From Bacteroidales bacterium (lineage in GTDB: Bacteria; Bacteroidota; Bacteroidia; Bacteroidales; UBA932): a stretch of 64,000 bases of DNA. The notes under the pieces are model-generated. The model saw nothing but the letters and a program-made list of their open reading frames with translations, was not told the DNA's origin and ran no database searches. The translations under genes were made by a program, and so were the position numbers. The stretch spans positions 62,001 through 126,000 of the forward strand of contig JAFTCB010000007.1 of assembly GCA_017454905.1 (NCBI GenBank). The letters run 5' to 3'. This document shows positions 49,838 to 58,413 of this stretch, piece after piece; positions within the stretch are counted from its first letter, which is position 1; every line of letters starts with the position of its first letter.

Positions 49838-51534
49838 TTGATGGAAGGTACCGTGGATGAATCAACGACGTCCTGTTTGAAGATCAACGGGAACTGGTAG
49901 GTGACCTTGACGGGCTTGCCGTCCTGGATGCCGGGCTCCCACTTCGGGGAGGAACTGATGACGCGGATCGCTTCGGCGTCCAGCGCTTCGTTCACGCCGC
50001 GCAGGACCTTGACATTCCGGACCGCGCCGTCCTCGCAGATATCGAAGGCGATCATCACGCGGCCTTCGATGCCGGCTTTTTTGGCATCTTCGGGATAGTT
50101 CAGGTGCTGGGCGACCCATTTGGAGAAGGTGTTGGCGTTTCCGCCCTGGAAGGTCGGTTTCTGCTCAATCAGGCTGAAAGGGACGCTGCCCGAACGGTCG
50201 TTCTCTACAGAAAGTTTCTGGAACGAATGGGTCTCCTGCCCGGTCTCGTTGTTGACGGACCGTGCTTCGGAACCGAGGGTTACTTTGTTGTCCCGGAGCA
50301 TGAAGATGACCGGGAACTGGAAGGTGACCTTGACGGGTTTGCCGTCCTGGATGCCGGGTTTCCAGTCGGGGGAGGAGGAGATGACGCGGAGGGCTTCGGC
50401 GTCCAGCGCTTCGTTCACGCCGCGCAGGACCTTGACATTGCGGACTGCGCCGTCGTCGCAGACATCGAAGGCAACCATTACACGGCCCTGGACGCCGGCT
50501 TCGGCTGCCTCTTTCGGATAGACCAGGTTGGCCTGTACCCATTTGTTGAATACGTTGGCATCGCCGCCCTGGAAGGTCGGTTTCTGCTCAATCAGGCTGA
50601 AAGGGACGGTCCGGCCCGTGGTATCCGGCATTGCGGCAAGTTCGTCGTCGGCGATGATTCCGCGGGGGGACTGTGCCGGATTCTGTACATGCGCCCGGAC
50701 AGGGTTGCACAGGAACATGGTCCCTGCGAGGAAGGGGAGGAGCGCCAGGTAGGCGAGGCGCATCCAGCCCGAAGTGGGTTTGTGCTGCATCATGTTGATT
50801 CGTTGTTTGAGTTTGGCGTGGTTGAAGCCGTTGGCCAGGGAGAAGCGTTGCTCTCCCACGGCTTTCCGCACCAGAAGTAATTGATATTGTGTAGCATCTA
50901 TGCCTTGGTTGAGCAGGCCCTCATCGGCCTCGTATTCGTGCAGGAGCCGCAGCTCCGCCCGGGCGATCCACACCAGCGGGTTGAACCAGTGGAGCGCCGC
51001 GACTGCCGTCATCAGCAGCACGTCCAGTGAGTGGCGGCAGCGGATATGCTGCTTCTCATGCGCCAGGATGGCAGGGTGTTTCTCATAGTCAGGTCGACTC
51101 ATCACGATCCGGCGGCCCCAGCTGAAGGAGGGGATGTCGCGGTCCACGAGGGTCAGGCGGCAGCCTTCGCAGGGCTCCGGTGTGCCCTGGCGGATCAGGC
51201 GCAGCATCCGCAGGGCGGACAGCAAGCAGAGCAGCAGGACGGCGGCGATGCCCGTGAGATAGAGCACCGTGAGCCAGGGGAAGGGCGCCGCTGCCGCGGA
51301 AACGGGGACGGCGGCTTCCCGCGCCGGAAGCTCCGCGGTCATCGGCTCCGTTGCGGGAAGCTCGACCGTGCGCAGGCGCAGCAGCGGCAGCAGGTGGCAG
51401 AGCACCGTGCCGAGCAGCAGCGCCGCGCGGTTGAAGCGGAAGAGCGAGGTGCGCCGCATCACCAGCAGGTAGAAGGCGTAGAAGATGGCCAGATAGAGGC
51501 TGGCGCGCGCCATATACAGGAGGAACGGTGTCAT
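49834..51534 (-). CDS. M56 (BlaR1-like) membrane peptidase with two TonB C-terminal domains
   Basis: 566 residues. Three or four N-terminal membrane helices (about 8-26, 36-52, 87-107, 262-282) and between them an M56 peptidase with the zinc motif AILAHEKQHIRCRHSLD (HExxH). Outside, residues about 310-420 and 460-555 are two TonB-C-like domains that are near duplicates: both contain VPFSLIEQKPTFQGG, VKVLRGVNEALDAEA and GIQDGKPVKVT. BlaR1-type proteins sense an envelope signal and cleave the BlaI repressor. Its start overlaps the blaI gene stop (ATGA). Confidence 0.92.
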   Translation of the reverse strand: MTPFLLYMARASLYLAIFYAFYLLVMRRTSLFRFNRAALLLGTVLCHLLPLLRLRTVELPATEPMTAELPAREAAVPVSAAAAPFPWLTVLYLTGIAAVLLLCLLSALRMLRLIRQGTPEPCEGCRLTLVDRDIPSFSWGRRIVMSRPDYEKHPAILAHEKQHIRCRHSLDVLLMTAVAALHWFNPLVWIARAELRLLHEYEADEGLLNQGIDATQYQLLLVRKAVGEQRFSLANGFNHAKLKQRINMMQHKPTSGWMRLAYLALLPFLAGTMFLCNPVRAHVQNPAQSPRGIIADDELAAMPDTTGRTVPFSLIEQKPTFQGGDANVFNKWVQANLVYPKEAAEAGVQGRVMVAFDVCDDGAVRNVKVLRGVNEALDAEALRVISSSPDWKPGIQDGKPVKVTFQFPVIFMLRDNKVTLGSEARSVNNETGQETHSFQKLSVENDRSGSVPFSLIEQKPTFQGGNANTFSKWVAQHLNYPEDAKKAGIEGRVMIAFDICEDGAVRNVKVLRGVNEALDAEAIRVISSSPKWEPGIQDGKPVKVTYQFPLIFKQDVVDSSTVPSIK

Positions 51535-51896
51535 TTGCGCTTGCTTTCGATGGAGGCGATCAGTTGCTTGAGCTCGTCGAGGTCCATCTTGTCGTCTTCG
51601 ACGAACTGGGACACGAGCAGGGAGTAGGAGTTGTCGTAGTAGCGCGCGACGAGGTCGCCCACCGTGCTGCCGCGGTATTCTTTTTCGCTGATGGCGGGGG
51701 AGTAGCAGAAGCTGTTGGCCATCGGTTTGCGGGAGAGGAAGCCTTTCTCTTCCAGGAACTTGACCTGGGTGGCGACGGTGTTGTAGCTGGGTTTGGGGTC
51801 GGGGATGCGGGCGACGATATCGCGGATGAAGAGTTCGCCGGTTGCCCAGACGATCTGCATGATTTCTTCTTCTTTGGCTGTGAGTCTTACTTTCAT
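51531..51896 (-). CDS. BlaI/MecI/CopY family repressor
   Basis: 121 residues. Winged-helix DNA-binding domain (LTAKEEEIMQIVWATGELFI, PSYNTVATQVKFLEEKGFLS) and a helical dimerisation region. In the characterised Bla/Mec systems the repressor is cut by the M56 partner encoded next door, so this is the control gene of the operon with the M56/TonB protein and the protein at 49127. The operator at 51941 lies directly upstream of its promoter. Confidence 0.93.
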   Translation of the reverse strand: MKVRLTAKEEEIMQIVWATGELFIRDIVARIPDPKPSYNTVATQVKFLEEKGFLSRKPMANSFCYSPAISEKEYRGSTVGDLVARYYDNSYSLLVSQFVEDDKMDLDELKQLIASIESKRK

Positions 51897-51916
51897 TTCC
51901 TATTGGTTTTCTTTTG

Positions 51917-51959
51917 CAAATATAGACATAATTCCCATATCTCCTAATTTTGTTAGGAG
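51917..51959 (-). promoter_or_regulatory. Promoter and putative operator of the blaI operon
   Basis: Minus-strand TATATTTG at 51917-51924 is an exact -7 box, 20 nt before the ATG. CTCCTAA-TTTTG-TTAGGAG (51941-51959), a perfect 7-bp inverted repeat, covers the -33 region and is the best candidate BlaI binding site. Confidence 0.6.
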
Positions 51960-52152
51960 TTTTCTTATAAAATTTCGGATTTTCTTTTATTGCGCCTCAG
52001 TCGGAACGCGAAAAAAGCGTTCCTCCTTCGGCTTTTCCTCTTATATTCCAGTCTGATCCGCTCTGTTATATCGGTTCTGTTCGCCGGCGAAAGCAGGACT
52101 GCCGTTTCCGGCTCCTGGAAGGGAAGGGCTTCGGGATGTCCGGAGAATTGTG

Positions 52153-52160
52153 TATCTTTG
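52153..52160 (+). promoter_or_regulatory. Promoter of the GT4 gene
   Basis: TATCTTTG, exact -7 box, 19 nt before the ATG at 52180. The preceding gap from 51960 holds no gene I can support. Confidence 0.65.
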
Positions 52161-52179
52161 CACACTTATCTGTGATGGA

Positions 52180-53334
52180 ATGAAGGTCCTATTTGTTTGC
52201 AACAATGCATATAATCCCGGAAACGGTCTGAGCGTTTCCATTCACAATACGATCCGGAAACTGCGGGAACACGGCGTGGACGCCCGTCTGATGGCGGTAC
52301 GCAACCCGGATCCCGACGGCGCCCAGCCAGATTTCCCCCTGGGGCATTTCAAGTTCCCGATTTTCGAGCCGATCATCTATGCCAACGGCTTCGCTTATGC
52401 CAAGATTGACCGGAAGAAGATCACCGAGGCGCTGGAGTGGGCGGACATCGTACATGTCCAGGAAGCAATGCCGCTGGAGAACGTGGTGGTCCGGATGGCC
52501 CGGAGAATGGGAAAAGTCCTGACCGCGACCTTCCATCTGTACCCACAGAACGTCCTGGCCAACCTGGGTTTCCCCAAGAAGAACTTTGTCAATCCTTTCC
52601 TGCTGGATAACTGGCGGGGCCTCGTCTTTAACCGCTGCTCGGATATCCAATGTCCGACGACGGTGGTCTGGGATTATCTGACGAAACATCGTTTCAAGGC
52701 GCGCTTGCACGTCATTTCCAACGGGATTGACATCCCCGCGGAGCCGGTCAAGGCCGTGCCGGTGGAGCCCGCTCCGGTTGTCGAGATCCTCTGCACCGGA
52801 CGGATGGCATCCGAGAAGTCGCAGAAGACCCTGCTGCAGGCGATGCGCTACAGCCGCTATGCCGACCGGATCCACCTGGTCTTCGCCGGCCGCGGCCCCA
52901 AGGCGAAGTTTTATGAGAAAATGGCCCGGCGCCTGGAGGCGGAAGGGGTCCTGAAGATCCCGGCTTCTTTCGGCTTCTACTCGCATGAGGAGTTGAAAGA
53001 CCTCGCCCGCAAGTCCTATCTGTATGTGCATTGCGCCTGGGTGGAAGTCGAGGGTCTGTCCTGCCTGGAGGCGATGCGTGAGGGCTGCGTTCCCGTGATT
53101 GCTGAAGGGGACATGGTCGGTACGTCCGTTTTTGCCCGCTGTCCCGAGAGCCTGTATCCCGTCTATGACAGCCGGGCGCTGGCGGAGCGCATTGACTGGT
53201 GGATCGAGCACCCGGCGGAGCGGAACCGGATGGCGCAGCGCTATGCGGACGCCGCACGTGAATACGATAACGAACGCACCATCGAATCCCTGATCGGGAT
53301 GTTCGAGGAAGCGCTCGAGAAACACCCGCGATGA
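52180..53334 (+). CDS. GT4-family glycosyltransferase
   Basis: 384 residues, GT-B fold. N-terminal Rossmann half starts MKVLFVCNNAYNPGNGLSVS with the acceptor-side glycine loop; the C-terminal half has EILCTGRMASEKSQKTLLQA, IHLVFAGRGPKAKFY and the donor-site SYLYVHCAWVEVEGLSCLEA (the E-x7-E region). It transfers a sugar from a nucleotide donor; acceptor unknown. No signal peptide or membrane helix. The frame is open ten codons further up, but the promoter lies there. Its end overlaps the esterase gene by 4 nt. Confidence 0.9.
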   Translation: MKVLFVCNNAYNPGNGLSVSIHNTIRKLREHGVDARLMAVRNPDPDGAQPDFPLGHFKFPIFEPIIYANGFAYAKIDRKKITEALEWADIVHVQEAMPLENVVVRMARRMGKVLTATFHLYPQNVLANLGFPKKNFVNPFLLDNWRGLVFNRCSDIQCPTTVVWDYLTKHRFKARLHVISNGIDIPAEPVKAVPVEPAPVVEILCTGRMASEKSQKTLLQAMRYSRYADRIHLVFAGRGPKAKFYEKMARRLEAEGVLKIPASFGFYSHEELKDLARKSYLYVHCAWVEVEGLSCLEAMREGCVPVIAEGDMVGTSVFARCPESLYPVYDSRALAERIDWWIEHPAERNRMAQRYADAAREYDNERTIESLIGMFEEALEKHPR

Positions 53335-54206
53335 GAAAGCTGCTGCCGCTGCTCCTGGTGGCCGTCCTGGCCTGCTCCTGCTCCGCGGCCCGTTATGCCC
53401 GCGGCCCGAAGACGGAGGAAATCCCTGTCCGCTATGGCGGGAAGGGGATCCTGGAGGCCGTGAATTATCCCAGCGGTGAGTCGGACCTGGACCACCGCCG
53501 GATGGTGGTCTATTTGCCGGAGGACTATTACCGCGACAGCCTCCGGCGCTACCCGGTCCTGTATCTTTTCCATGGCGCGCGGGGCAATGAGGTGACCTGG
53601 ATCGACAGTGCTTCCGTGCTGCATGCGCTCGATTCGCTGCGCGGGGAGGGGAAGGCCCGGGATTTCATCCTGGTGATGCCCAATATGAACAATTATTTCG
53701 GGCAGCGGGACTATAAGGACGGTCATGCCGTCAATGCCGTGCGCGCTTTCTGGTCCGTGGACGGGGAGGTGGAGCGGCATTTTGTGCAGGATGTCGTGAT
53801 GCGGGTGGACAGCCTCTACCGGACGGTCCGCGCCAAGTCCGGGCGTGCTGTGGCCGGAATGTCCAGCGGCGCGCTGCAGGCACTGTATCTGTCCGCCACC
53901 TATCCGGATGCGTTTGATTATGTCGGACTGTTCTCGCCCTACGCGTATAACAGCGTGGCGGCGATCAACCATGAGGATATCTACGGCGCGCTCTGGCGAA
54001 AACTCCGGCGGCAGTTCGCCGTGCCGCCCAGAAGCTATTCGATCTATATCGGGCGGACGGATTTCTTTTATCCGCACATGGTCCTGTTCGACAAGCGCCT
54101 GACGCGCAAGGGTTATCCGCACCGCTTCGTCCTCGCGGAAGGCGGGCACGAGTGGTACAACTGGTCCGATTTCTACACGGACTTCTGCCAGCAGCTATTT
54201 CAGTAA
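53331..54206 (+). CDS. Esterase-family alpha/beta-hydrolase lipoprotein
   Basis: 291 residues, lipoprotein signal (LLLVAVLACSCSA). Alpha/beta-hydrolase of the feruloyl-esterase/EsteraseD type: RYPVLYLFHGARGNEVTW (oxyanion region), nucleophile Ser in VAGMSSGALQALYLS, acid in YIGRTDFFYPH and His in LAEGGHEWYNW. It probably cleaves ester side chains in the envelope or outside. The ATG overlaps the GT4 stop (ATGA); the 3' end overlaps the convergent tex gene by 12 nt. Confidence 0.88.
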   Translation: MRKLLPLLLVAVLACSCSAARYARGPKTEEIPVRYGGKGILEAVNYPSGESDLDHRRMVVYLPEDYYRDSLRRYPVLYLFHGARGNEVTWIDSASVLHALDSLRGEGKARDFILVMPNMNNYFGQRDYKDGHAVNAVRAFWSVDGEVERHFVQDVVMRVDSLYRTVRAKSGRAVAGMSSGALQALYLSATYPDAFDYVGLFSPYAYNSVAAINHEDIYGALWRKLRRQFAVPPRSYSIYIGRTDFFYPHMVLFDKRLTRKGYPHRFVLAEGGHEWYNWSDFYTDFCQQLFQ

Positions 54207-56330
54207 GCGGAGGGAGATGCGGCCGCGGTCGAGGTCGACGGCGGTGACGGCGACACGCACCTGCTGGTGCAGTTTGACGACCCGGGTCGGATCGGTGCCG
54301 CGCGGCCCCATCTGGGAGACATGCACCAACCCGTCATCGTGGATGCCGATGTCCACGAACGCCCCGAAATTGGTGATGTTCGTCACGATCCCCGGGAGTT
54401 CCATACCGACTTTCAGGTCCTCGATGGTGTGGATGTCCTCGGCGAAGGCAAACTCGGCGGCTTGCTCACGCGGGTCCAGGCCCGGTTTGGCCAGTTCCTT
54501 GAGGATATCCCGGACGGTCGGCAGGCCGGCCTCCTTCGTCACGAAGTCTTCGGCCTGGATCCTGGCGCAGAGTTCGGCATTGCCCACGAGTTCTTTTGTG
54601 GTGACGCCCAGCGAGCGGGCCATCCGGTCTACGATGCCGTAGGACTCCGGGTGCACCGCCGAATTGTCCAGGGGGTTCTCCGCCCCGCGGATGCGAAGGA
54701 ACCCCGCGCACTGCTCGAAGGCTTTCGGCCCGAGGCGCGGCACCTTTTTGAGTTCCGCGCGGCTGGTGAAAGCGCCGTTCTCGCTGCGCCAGGCGACGAT
54801 ATTTCCCGCCAGGGCGGGACCGATGCCGGACACGTAGGCCAGCAGGTAGGGGGAGGCGGTGTTGAGGTTCACGCCCACGGCATTGACGCAGCTCTCCACC
54901 GTGTTGTCCAGTTGCTCTTTGAGCAGGGCCTGGTCCACGTCGTGCTGGTACTGGCCGATGCCGAGGTTCTTGGGGTCGATCTTGACCAGTTCTGCGAGCG
55001 GGTCCATCAGGCGGCGGCCGATGGAGACGGCGCCGCGCACGGTCACATCTTCGTCCGGAAACTCCTCGCGGGCGATTTCGGAGGCGCTGTAGATGGATGC
55101 ACCGTCTTCGCTGACTGTCCAGACCTTGCAGCCCTCGGGCAGCCGGATGCGGCGCAGGAAGTCCTCGGTCTCGCGCGAAGCGGTCCCGTTGCCGATGGCC
55201 ACGGCCTGGATGCCGTAGCGGTCGATCATCTGCTGGACGGCCATGATGGCTTTGACCTTGTCGTTCTGCGGCGGGTGCGGGTAGATGATGGTGTGGTAGA
55301 GCAGGGCGCCCTGTTCGTCCAGGCATGCGATCTTGCATCCGTTGCGGAAGCCCGGGTCGATGGCCATCGTGCGCTTCGCACCCACGGGGGCGCTCAGCAG
55401 GAGCTGGCGCAGGTTTTCGCCGAACACCCGGATGCTCTCCCGGTCGGCTTTCTCCTTGGCTTCGCGCAGGACTTCGCCGCTGATGGAGGGCTCCAGCAGG
55501 CGCTTGAATGCGTCCGCGACCGCTTCTTTGATCTGGTCGGCGAGGGGGCCGGCGGGATAGCCGTGCTCCTGGCAGAAGTCGTAATAGATCTTGGCGCCGC
55601 ATTTTTCGGCATCCGCATCGATCCCGATGTTCAGGAATCCTTCATTCTGCGCGCGCAGGATGGCGAGCAGGTTGTGCGACGGGATGCGGTCCAGCGGCAT
55701 CTTGAAGTCGAAGTAGCTGCGGTATTTCGCCGCCTCGGCGCTGTCCCGGCCGGCTTTGGTGACCCCGGCCGTGATCCGCCTGCGGCGGAAAATGCCGCGC
55801 AGGTTTTCCCGGATCCCCGCAGTCTCGCTGAGCCGTTCGGCGACGATGTCGCGGGCGCCGGCGAGGGCGGCATCGGTGTCCGCCACCTTGCCTTTCACGA
55901 ACTTGGCGGCGTCCTGCTGCGGGTTGCGGGTCTTGACATTCCACATCAGGTCCGCGAGCGGCTCCAAGCCCAGTTCGCGGGCTACCGTCGCGCGGGTGCG
56001 GCGTTTGGGCCGCCAGGGGAGGTAGAGGTCCTCGAGCTCCGTGGACGAGACGCAGTTCTCGATCCGCGTGCGCAGTTCGTCCGTCAGGGCGCCGGCTTCC
56101 TCGATGGTCCGCAGGATGGTCTCCTTGCGCTTTTCCATCTCGGCGAAGACGTCCACCCAGTGGCGGACTTCCGCCACCTCGACATCGTCCATGCCACCGG
56201 TTTTCTCCTTGCGGTAGCGGCTGATGAAGGGGATGGTGTCGCCGTCCTCGAAGAGTCCGGCGCAATTCTCGACCTGCCAGTCCTTCAGCGAGAGGAGGCC
56301 GGCGATGTGCTGGATATAGATTTCTTTCAT
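54195..56330 (-). CDS. tex: Transcription accessory protein Tex
   Basis: 711 residues, full-length Tex/YhgF: N-terminal helical domain, YqgF/RuvC-like domain (MAIDPGFRNGCKIACLD, IGNGTASRETEDFL), helix-hairpin-helix pair (NTASPYLLAYVSGIGPALA, LKKVPRLGPKAFEQCAGFLR) and a C-terminal S1 RNA-binding domain (MELPGIVTNITNFGAFVDIG, GLVHVSQMG). It binds RNA/RNA polymerase and affects transcription. It overlaps the upstream GT2 gene by ATGA and the convergent esterase gene tail by 12 nt. Confidence 0.95.
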   Translation of the reverse strand: MKEIYIQHIAGLLSLKDWQVENCAGLFEDGDTIPFISRYRKEKTGGMDDVEVAEVRHWVDVFAEMEKRKETILRTIEEAGALTDELRTRIENCVSSTELEDLYLPWRPKRRTRATVARELGLEPLADLMWNVKTRNPQQDAAKFVKGKVADTDAALAGARDIVAERLSETAGIRENLRGIFRRRRITAGVTKAGRDSAEAAKYRSYFDFKMPLDRIPSHNLLAILRAQNEGFLNIGIDADAEKCGAKIYYDFCQEHGYPAGPLADQIKEAVADAFKRLLEPSISGEVLREAKEKADRESIRVFGENLRQLLLSAPVGAKRTMAIDPGFRNGCKIACLDEQGALLYHTIIYPHPPQNDKVKAIMAVQQMIDRYGIQAVAIGNGTASRETEDFLRRIRLPEGCKVWTVSEDGASIYSASEIAREEFPDEDVTVRGAVSIGRRLMDPLAELVKIDPKNLGIGQYQHDVDQALLKEQLDNTVESCVNAVGVNLNTASPYLLAYVSGIGPALAGNIVAWRSENGAFTSRAELKKVPRLGPKAFEQCAGFLRIRGAENPLDNSAVHPESYGIVDRMARSLGVTTKELVGNAELCARIQAEDFVTKEAGLPTVRDILKELAKPGLDPREQAAEFAFAEDIHTIEDLKVGMELPGIVTNITNFGAFVDIGIHDDGLVHVSQMGPRGTDPTRVVKLHQQVRVAVTAVDLDRGRISLRLLK

Positions 56331-57052
56331 TTCGCGGGACGGAGTTTGCGGAAGCGCAGGGCGAGCACGCCCCAGAATGCTTCGCCGAAGATGCTGCCGG
56401 ACATCTTGGAGGTGCCCTCCTTGCGGTTGACAAAGATCACGGGGACCTCGGCGATGCGGAAGCCCAGGCGGTGGGCGGTGTATTTGAGCTCGATCTGGAA
56501 GCCGTAGCCTTTCATCCGGACGGCGTCCAGGTCAATGGTTTCCAGGACCTTGCGGGAATAGCAGACGAAACCGGCCGTACTGTCGTATATCTTGACCCCG
56601 AGGACGGTGCGGACATAGATGGAGGCGCAGTAGGACATCAGGATGCGCCCCATCGGCCAGTTGACGACGTTGACACCGTCGCAGTAGCGCGAGCCGACGG
56701 ACATGTCGGCGCCGTCCTTGCGGCAGGCGTCCAGCAGGCGGGGCAGGTCGTCGGGGTTGTGGGAAAAGTCTGCGTCCATCTCGAAGATGTAGTCGAAATC
56801 ACGTTCCAGCGCCCAGCGGAAGCCCGCCACGTAGGCGGTCCCGAGGCCGAGTTTGCCGCTCCGCTCGATCAGGAACAGACGCTCCGGAAACTCCTGCTGC
56901 AGGGTTTTGACTGCGGCTGCGGTGCCGTCCGGCGAACCGTCGTCGATGACCAGGACGTGAAAGTTCCCTTCCAGGGCGAAGACGGCCCGGATGATCTTGG
57001 TGATGTTCTCGATCTCGTTGTAGGTCGGGATGATGACGAGTTTCTTTTCCAT
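56327..57052 (-). CDS. DPM1-like polyprenol-phosphate glycosyltransferase (GT2)
   Basis: 241 residues. GT-A catalytic domain with KKLVIIPTYNEIENITKII, the metal site VIDDGSPDGT and FEMDADFSHNPDDL, and QIELKYTAHRLGFRIAEVPV at the end. It matches dolichol-/polyprenol-phosphate mannosyltransferase-like enzymes that make lipid-linked sugars for envelope glycosylation; the sugar cannot be read from the sequence. Good -7 box 11 nt upstream; it forms an operon with tex. Confidence 0.92.
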   Translation of the reverse strand: MEKKLVIIPTYNEIENITKIIRAVFALEGNFHVLVIDDGSPDGTAAAVKTLQQEFPERLFLIERSGKLGLGTAYVAGFRWALERDFDYIFEMDADFSHNPDDLPRLLDACRKDGADMSVGSRYCDGVNVVNWPMGRILMSYCASIYVRTVLGVKIYDSTAGFVCYSRKVLETIDLDAVRMKGYGFQIELKYTAHRLGFRIAEVPVIFVNRKEGTSKMSGSIFGEAFWGVLALRFRKLRPAK

Positions 57053-57062
57053 ATCTATCCTA

Positions 57063-57070
57063 CAAATATA
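57063..57070 (-). promoter_or_regulatory. Promoter of the GT2-tex operon
   Basis: TATATTTG on the minus strand, exact -7 box, 10 nt before the ATG at 57052. Confidence 0.65.
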
Positions 57071-57079
57071 ATAAAAAAC

Positions 57080-57110
57080 AAAAGTCCTGCGCCAATTGCA
57101 CAGGACTTTT
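57080..57110 (-). terminator. Terminator after the outer-membrane protein gene
   Basis: AAAAGTCCTG and CAGGACTTTT form a perfect 10-bp stem with an 11-nt loop, followed on the minus strand by a T-rich tract, 21 nt after the stop at 57132. Confidence 0.8.
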
Positions 57111-57131
57111 CATTTCCGGAGCGTGACGGAC

Positions 57132-57665
57132 TCAGAACCGGACGCGCAGCCCGCCGAGCAGGAAGCCTTGCTGGCCGATGCCGCCTTCGGCGAACACGCG
57201 GACCGTGCGGCCGACTTCCAGACCCAGCAGGGAGGCCTGCATGCCGAACTTGAGAGATGTTTCCGCATCTTCTTTATCAATCACGGCACCTGCACCTAAC
57301 TTAGAATAAGCACTGAACCACTCCCGCTGGTACCAGTGGAACTTGACGGAGGGCAGGATGGCGAAACTGTTCTCGACGCTCTTCGTGCCGTCGGCGGTAG
57401 TGGTCACCTTATAATAAGCCATGCCGGCGCCAACGCTGACCAGGTCGCCGAGGCGGCGGAAATACTCCAGGCTGAAGGAACCGCTGCCGCTGACCTCGGG
57501 CAGATCTTCTCCGAACAGTTCCTGGCCGATGACAGTCATCATTGCATAAGCGAACTGGCCGGTGGAGAAGCCGTAAGAGACGGCAATCTCATTGTTGCGG
57601 GTGTTCTGTGCGAAACCGGTCGACGCCAGGAGTGCCAGAAGGGAGGTAAGAAGGAGTTTTTTCAT
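57132..57665 (-). CDS. Small outer-membrane beta-barrel-like protein
   Basis: 177 residues with a signal peptide (LLALLASTGFAQ). The mature part is made of alternating amphipathic strands (EIAVSYGFSTGQFAYAM, FSLEYFRRLGDLVSVGAGM, FAILPSVKFHW) and ends LLGGLRVRF, a C-terminal strand with final Phe as recognised by the barrel-assembly machinery. Likely an eight-stranded barrel of unknown role. Exact -7 box about 25 nt upstream and its own terminator, so monocistronic. Confidence 0.8.
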   Translation of the reverse strand: MKKLLLTSLLALLASTGFAQNTRNNEIAVSYGFSTGQFAYAMMTVIGQELFGEDLPEVSGSGSFSLEYFRRLGDLVSVGAGMAYYKVTTTADGTKSVENSFAILPSVKFHWYQREWFSAYSKLGAGAVIDKEDAETSLKFGMQASLLGLEVGRTVRVFAEGGIGQQGFLLGGLRVRF

Positions 57666-57690
57666 TTTATTTCCATATTGGTTCTCGTTG

Positions 57691-57698
57691 CAAAAATA
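57691..57698 (-). promoter_or_regulatory. Promoter of the outer-membrane protein gene
   Basis: TATTTTTG on the minus strand, exact -7 box, 25 nt before the ATG at 57665. Confidence 0.6.
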
Positions 57699-57717
57699 GG
57701 AAAAAAAGAGATGCGTG

Positions 57718-57749
57718 TTGTAGAAATTAAAAAATAATATCTATATTTG
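57718..57749 (+). promoter_or_regulatory. Promoter of tRNA-Ser
   Basis: TTG at 57718-57720 and TATATTTG at 57742-57749, 21 nt apart: the best complete Bacteroidetes promoter in the window. The mature tRNA starts 11 nt later. Confidence 0.75.
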
Positions 57750-57760
57750 CAGTCCCGTTT

Positions 57761-57848
57761 GGAGAGATGCTCGAGTGGCTGAAGAGGCACGTCTGGAAAG
57801 CGTGTGACCGTCCAAAGCGGTTCCAGGGTTCGAATCCCTGTCTCTCCG
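57761..57848 (+). tRNA. tRNA-Ser (anticodon GGA)
   Basis: Acceptor GGAGAGA/TCTCTCC, anticodon loop CTGGAAA in a CACGT/GCGTG arm (anticodon GGA, decodes UCC and UCU), long variable arm GACCGTCC...GGTTCC as expected for a class II tRNA, and T-loop GGTTCGAATCC. 88 nt including the G discriminator; CCA is not encoded. Confidence 0.95.
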
Positions 57849-57906
57849 CTGAAATCCCCTGCAGAATGGTCTGTGGGGGATTTTCTATGAAAGTGTGCCA
57901 ACGGTG

Positions 57907-58092
57907 TCATATCACGCGGTTGTATTGTTCCCGGTAGGCATAACCCCCGCTTGCGAGGATGCGGTCCATCTCTTTCCGCTCCACGTTGAAGCAGTAGCAG
58001 ATCTGGTCCAGGTTGTCGAATTCCTCGTCCCGGAGCAGGAAGTTGATGCTCGACACCAGCATCGGTATGTCCGTCAGCGGCAAATGGTCCAT
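57907..58092 (-). CDS. DUF4250 protein
   Basis: 61 residues. The small helical domain PMLVSSINFLLRDEEFDNLD then GGYAYREQYNRVI fits DUF4250, whose members have a helix-turn-helix-like middle (DQICYCFNVERKEMDRIL). Function unknown. It lies 2 nt after the YciI-like gene on the same strand and is probably co-transcribed with it. Confidence 0.75.
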   Translation of the reverse strand: MDHLPLTDIPMLVSSINFLLRDEEFDNLDQICYCFNVERKEMDRILASGGYAYREQYNRVI

Positions 58093-58094
58093 AC

Positions 58095-58376
58095 CTAGCG
58101 TTTCGGGATGACGACGTTCATCCGCTCGACCTCGATTTTCTCCCAGACTTGCTCCTGTACGTAGGGCTCGTCAGCCAGGTAAGCATCCAACTCACTGCGG
58201 TCCGCGAAATCCAAGACCAGCACGGATCCTTTCATCTTGCCGGAGGAGTCCAACAACCCGCCTGCACAGATGACATGTTCGCCCAGGCGCGCCATTCCCT
58301 CCAGGTGACGGGGACGGACCATCAGCCGCTTCTCCAGCATGCCTTCTCCGTCATAGGCTTTGACCAAAAAATGCAT
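58095..58376 (-). CDS. YciI-like protein
   Basis: 93 residues from the ATG at 58376 (MHFLVKAYDGEGM). Ferredoxin-like YCII fold with RPRHLEGMARLGEHVICAGG (conserved His) and GSVLVLDFADRSELDAYLAD. Family members are small dimeric proteins with a His/Asp pair and no settled reaction. The frame continues eight codons upstream to 58400, but the family alignment begins at MHFLVKA. Confidence 0.85.
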   Translation of the reverse strand: MHFLVKAYDGEGMLEKRLMVRPRHLEGMARLGEHVICAGGLLDSSGKMKGSVLVLDFADRSELDAYLADEPYVQEQVWEKIEVERMNVVIPKR

Positions 58377-58413
58377 AATTCTACAAATGATATGTAACAA
58401 GGGACAAAGGTAA

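Noticed and set aside
54267-56507. 746-residue plus-strand open frame opposite tex
   Set aside because: Antisense shadow of tex, which has all its domains on the minus strand.
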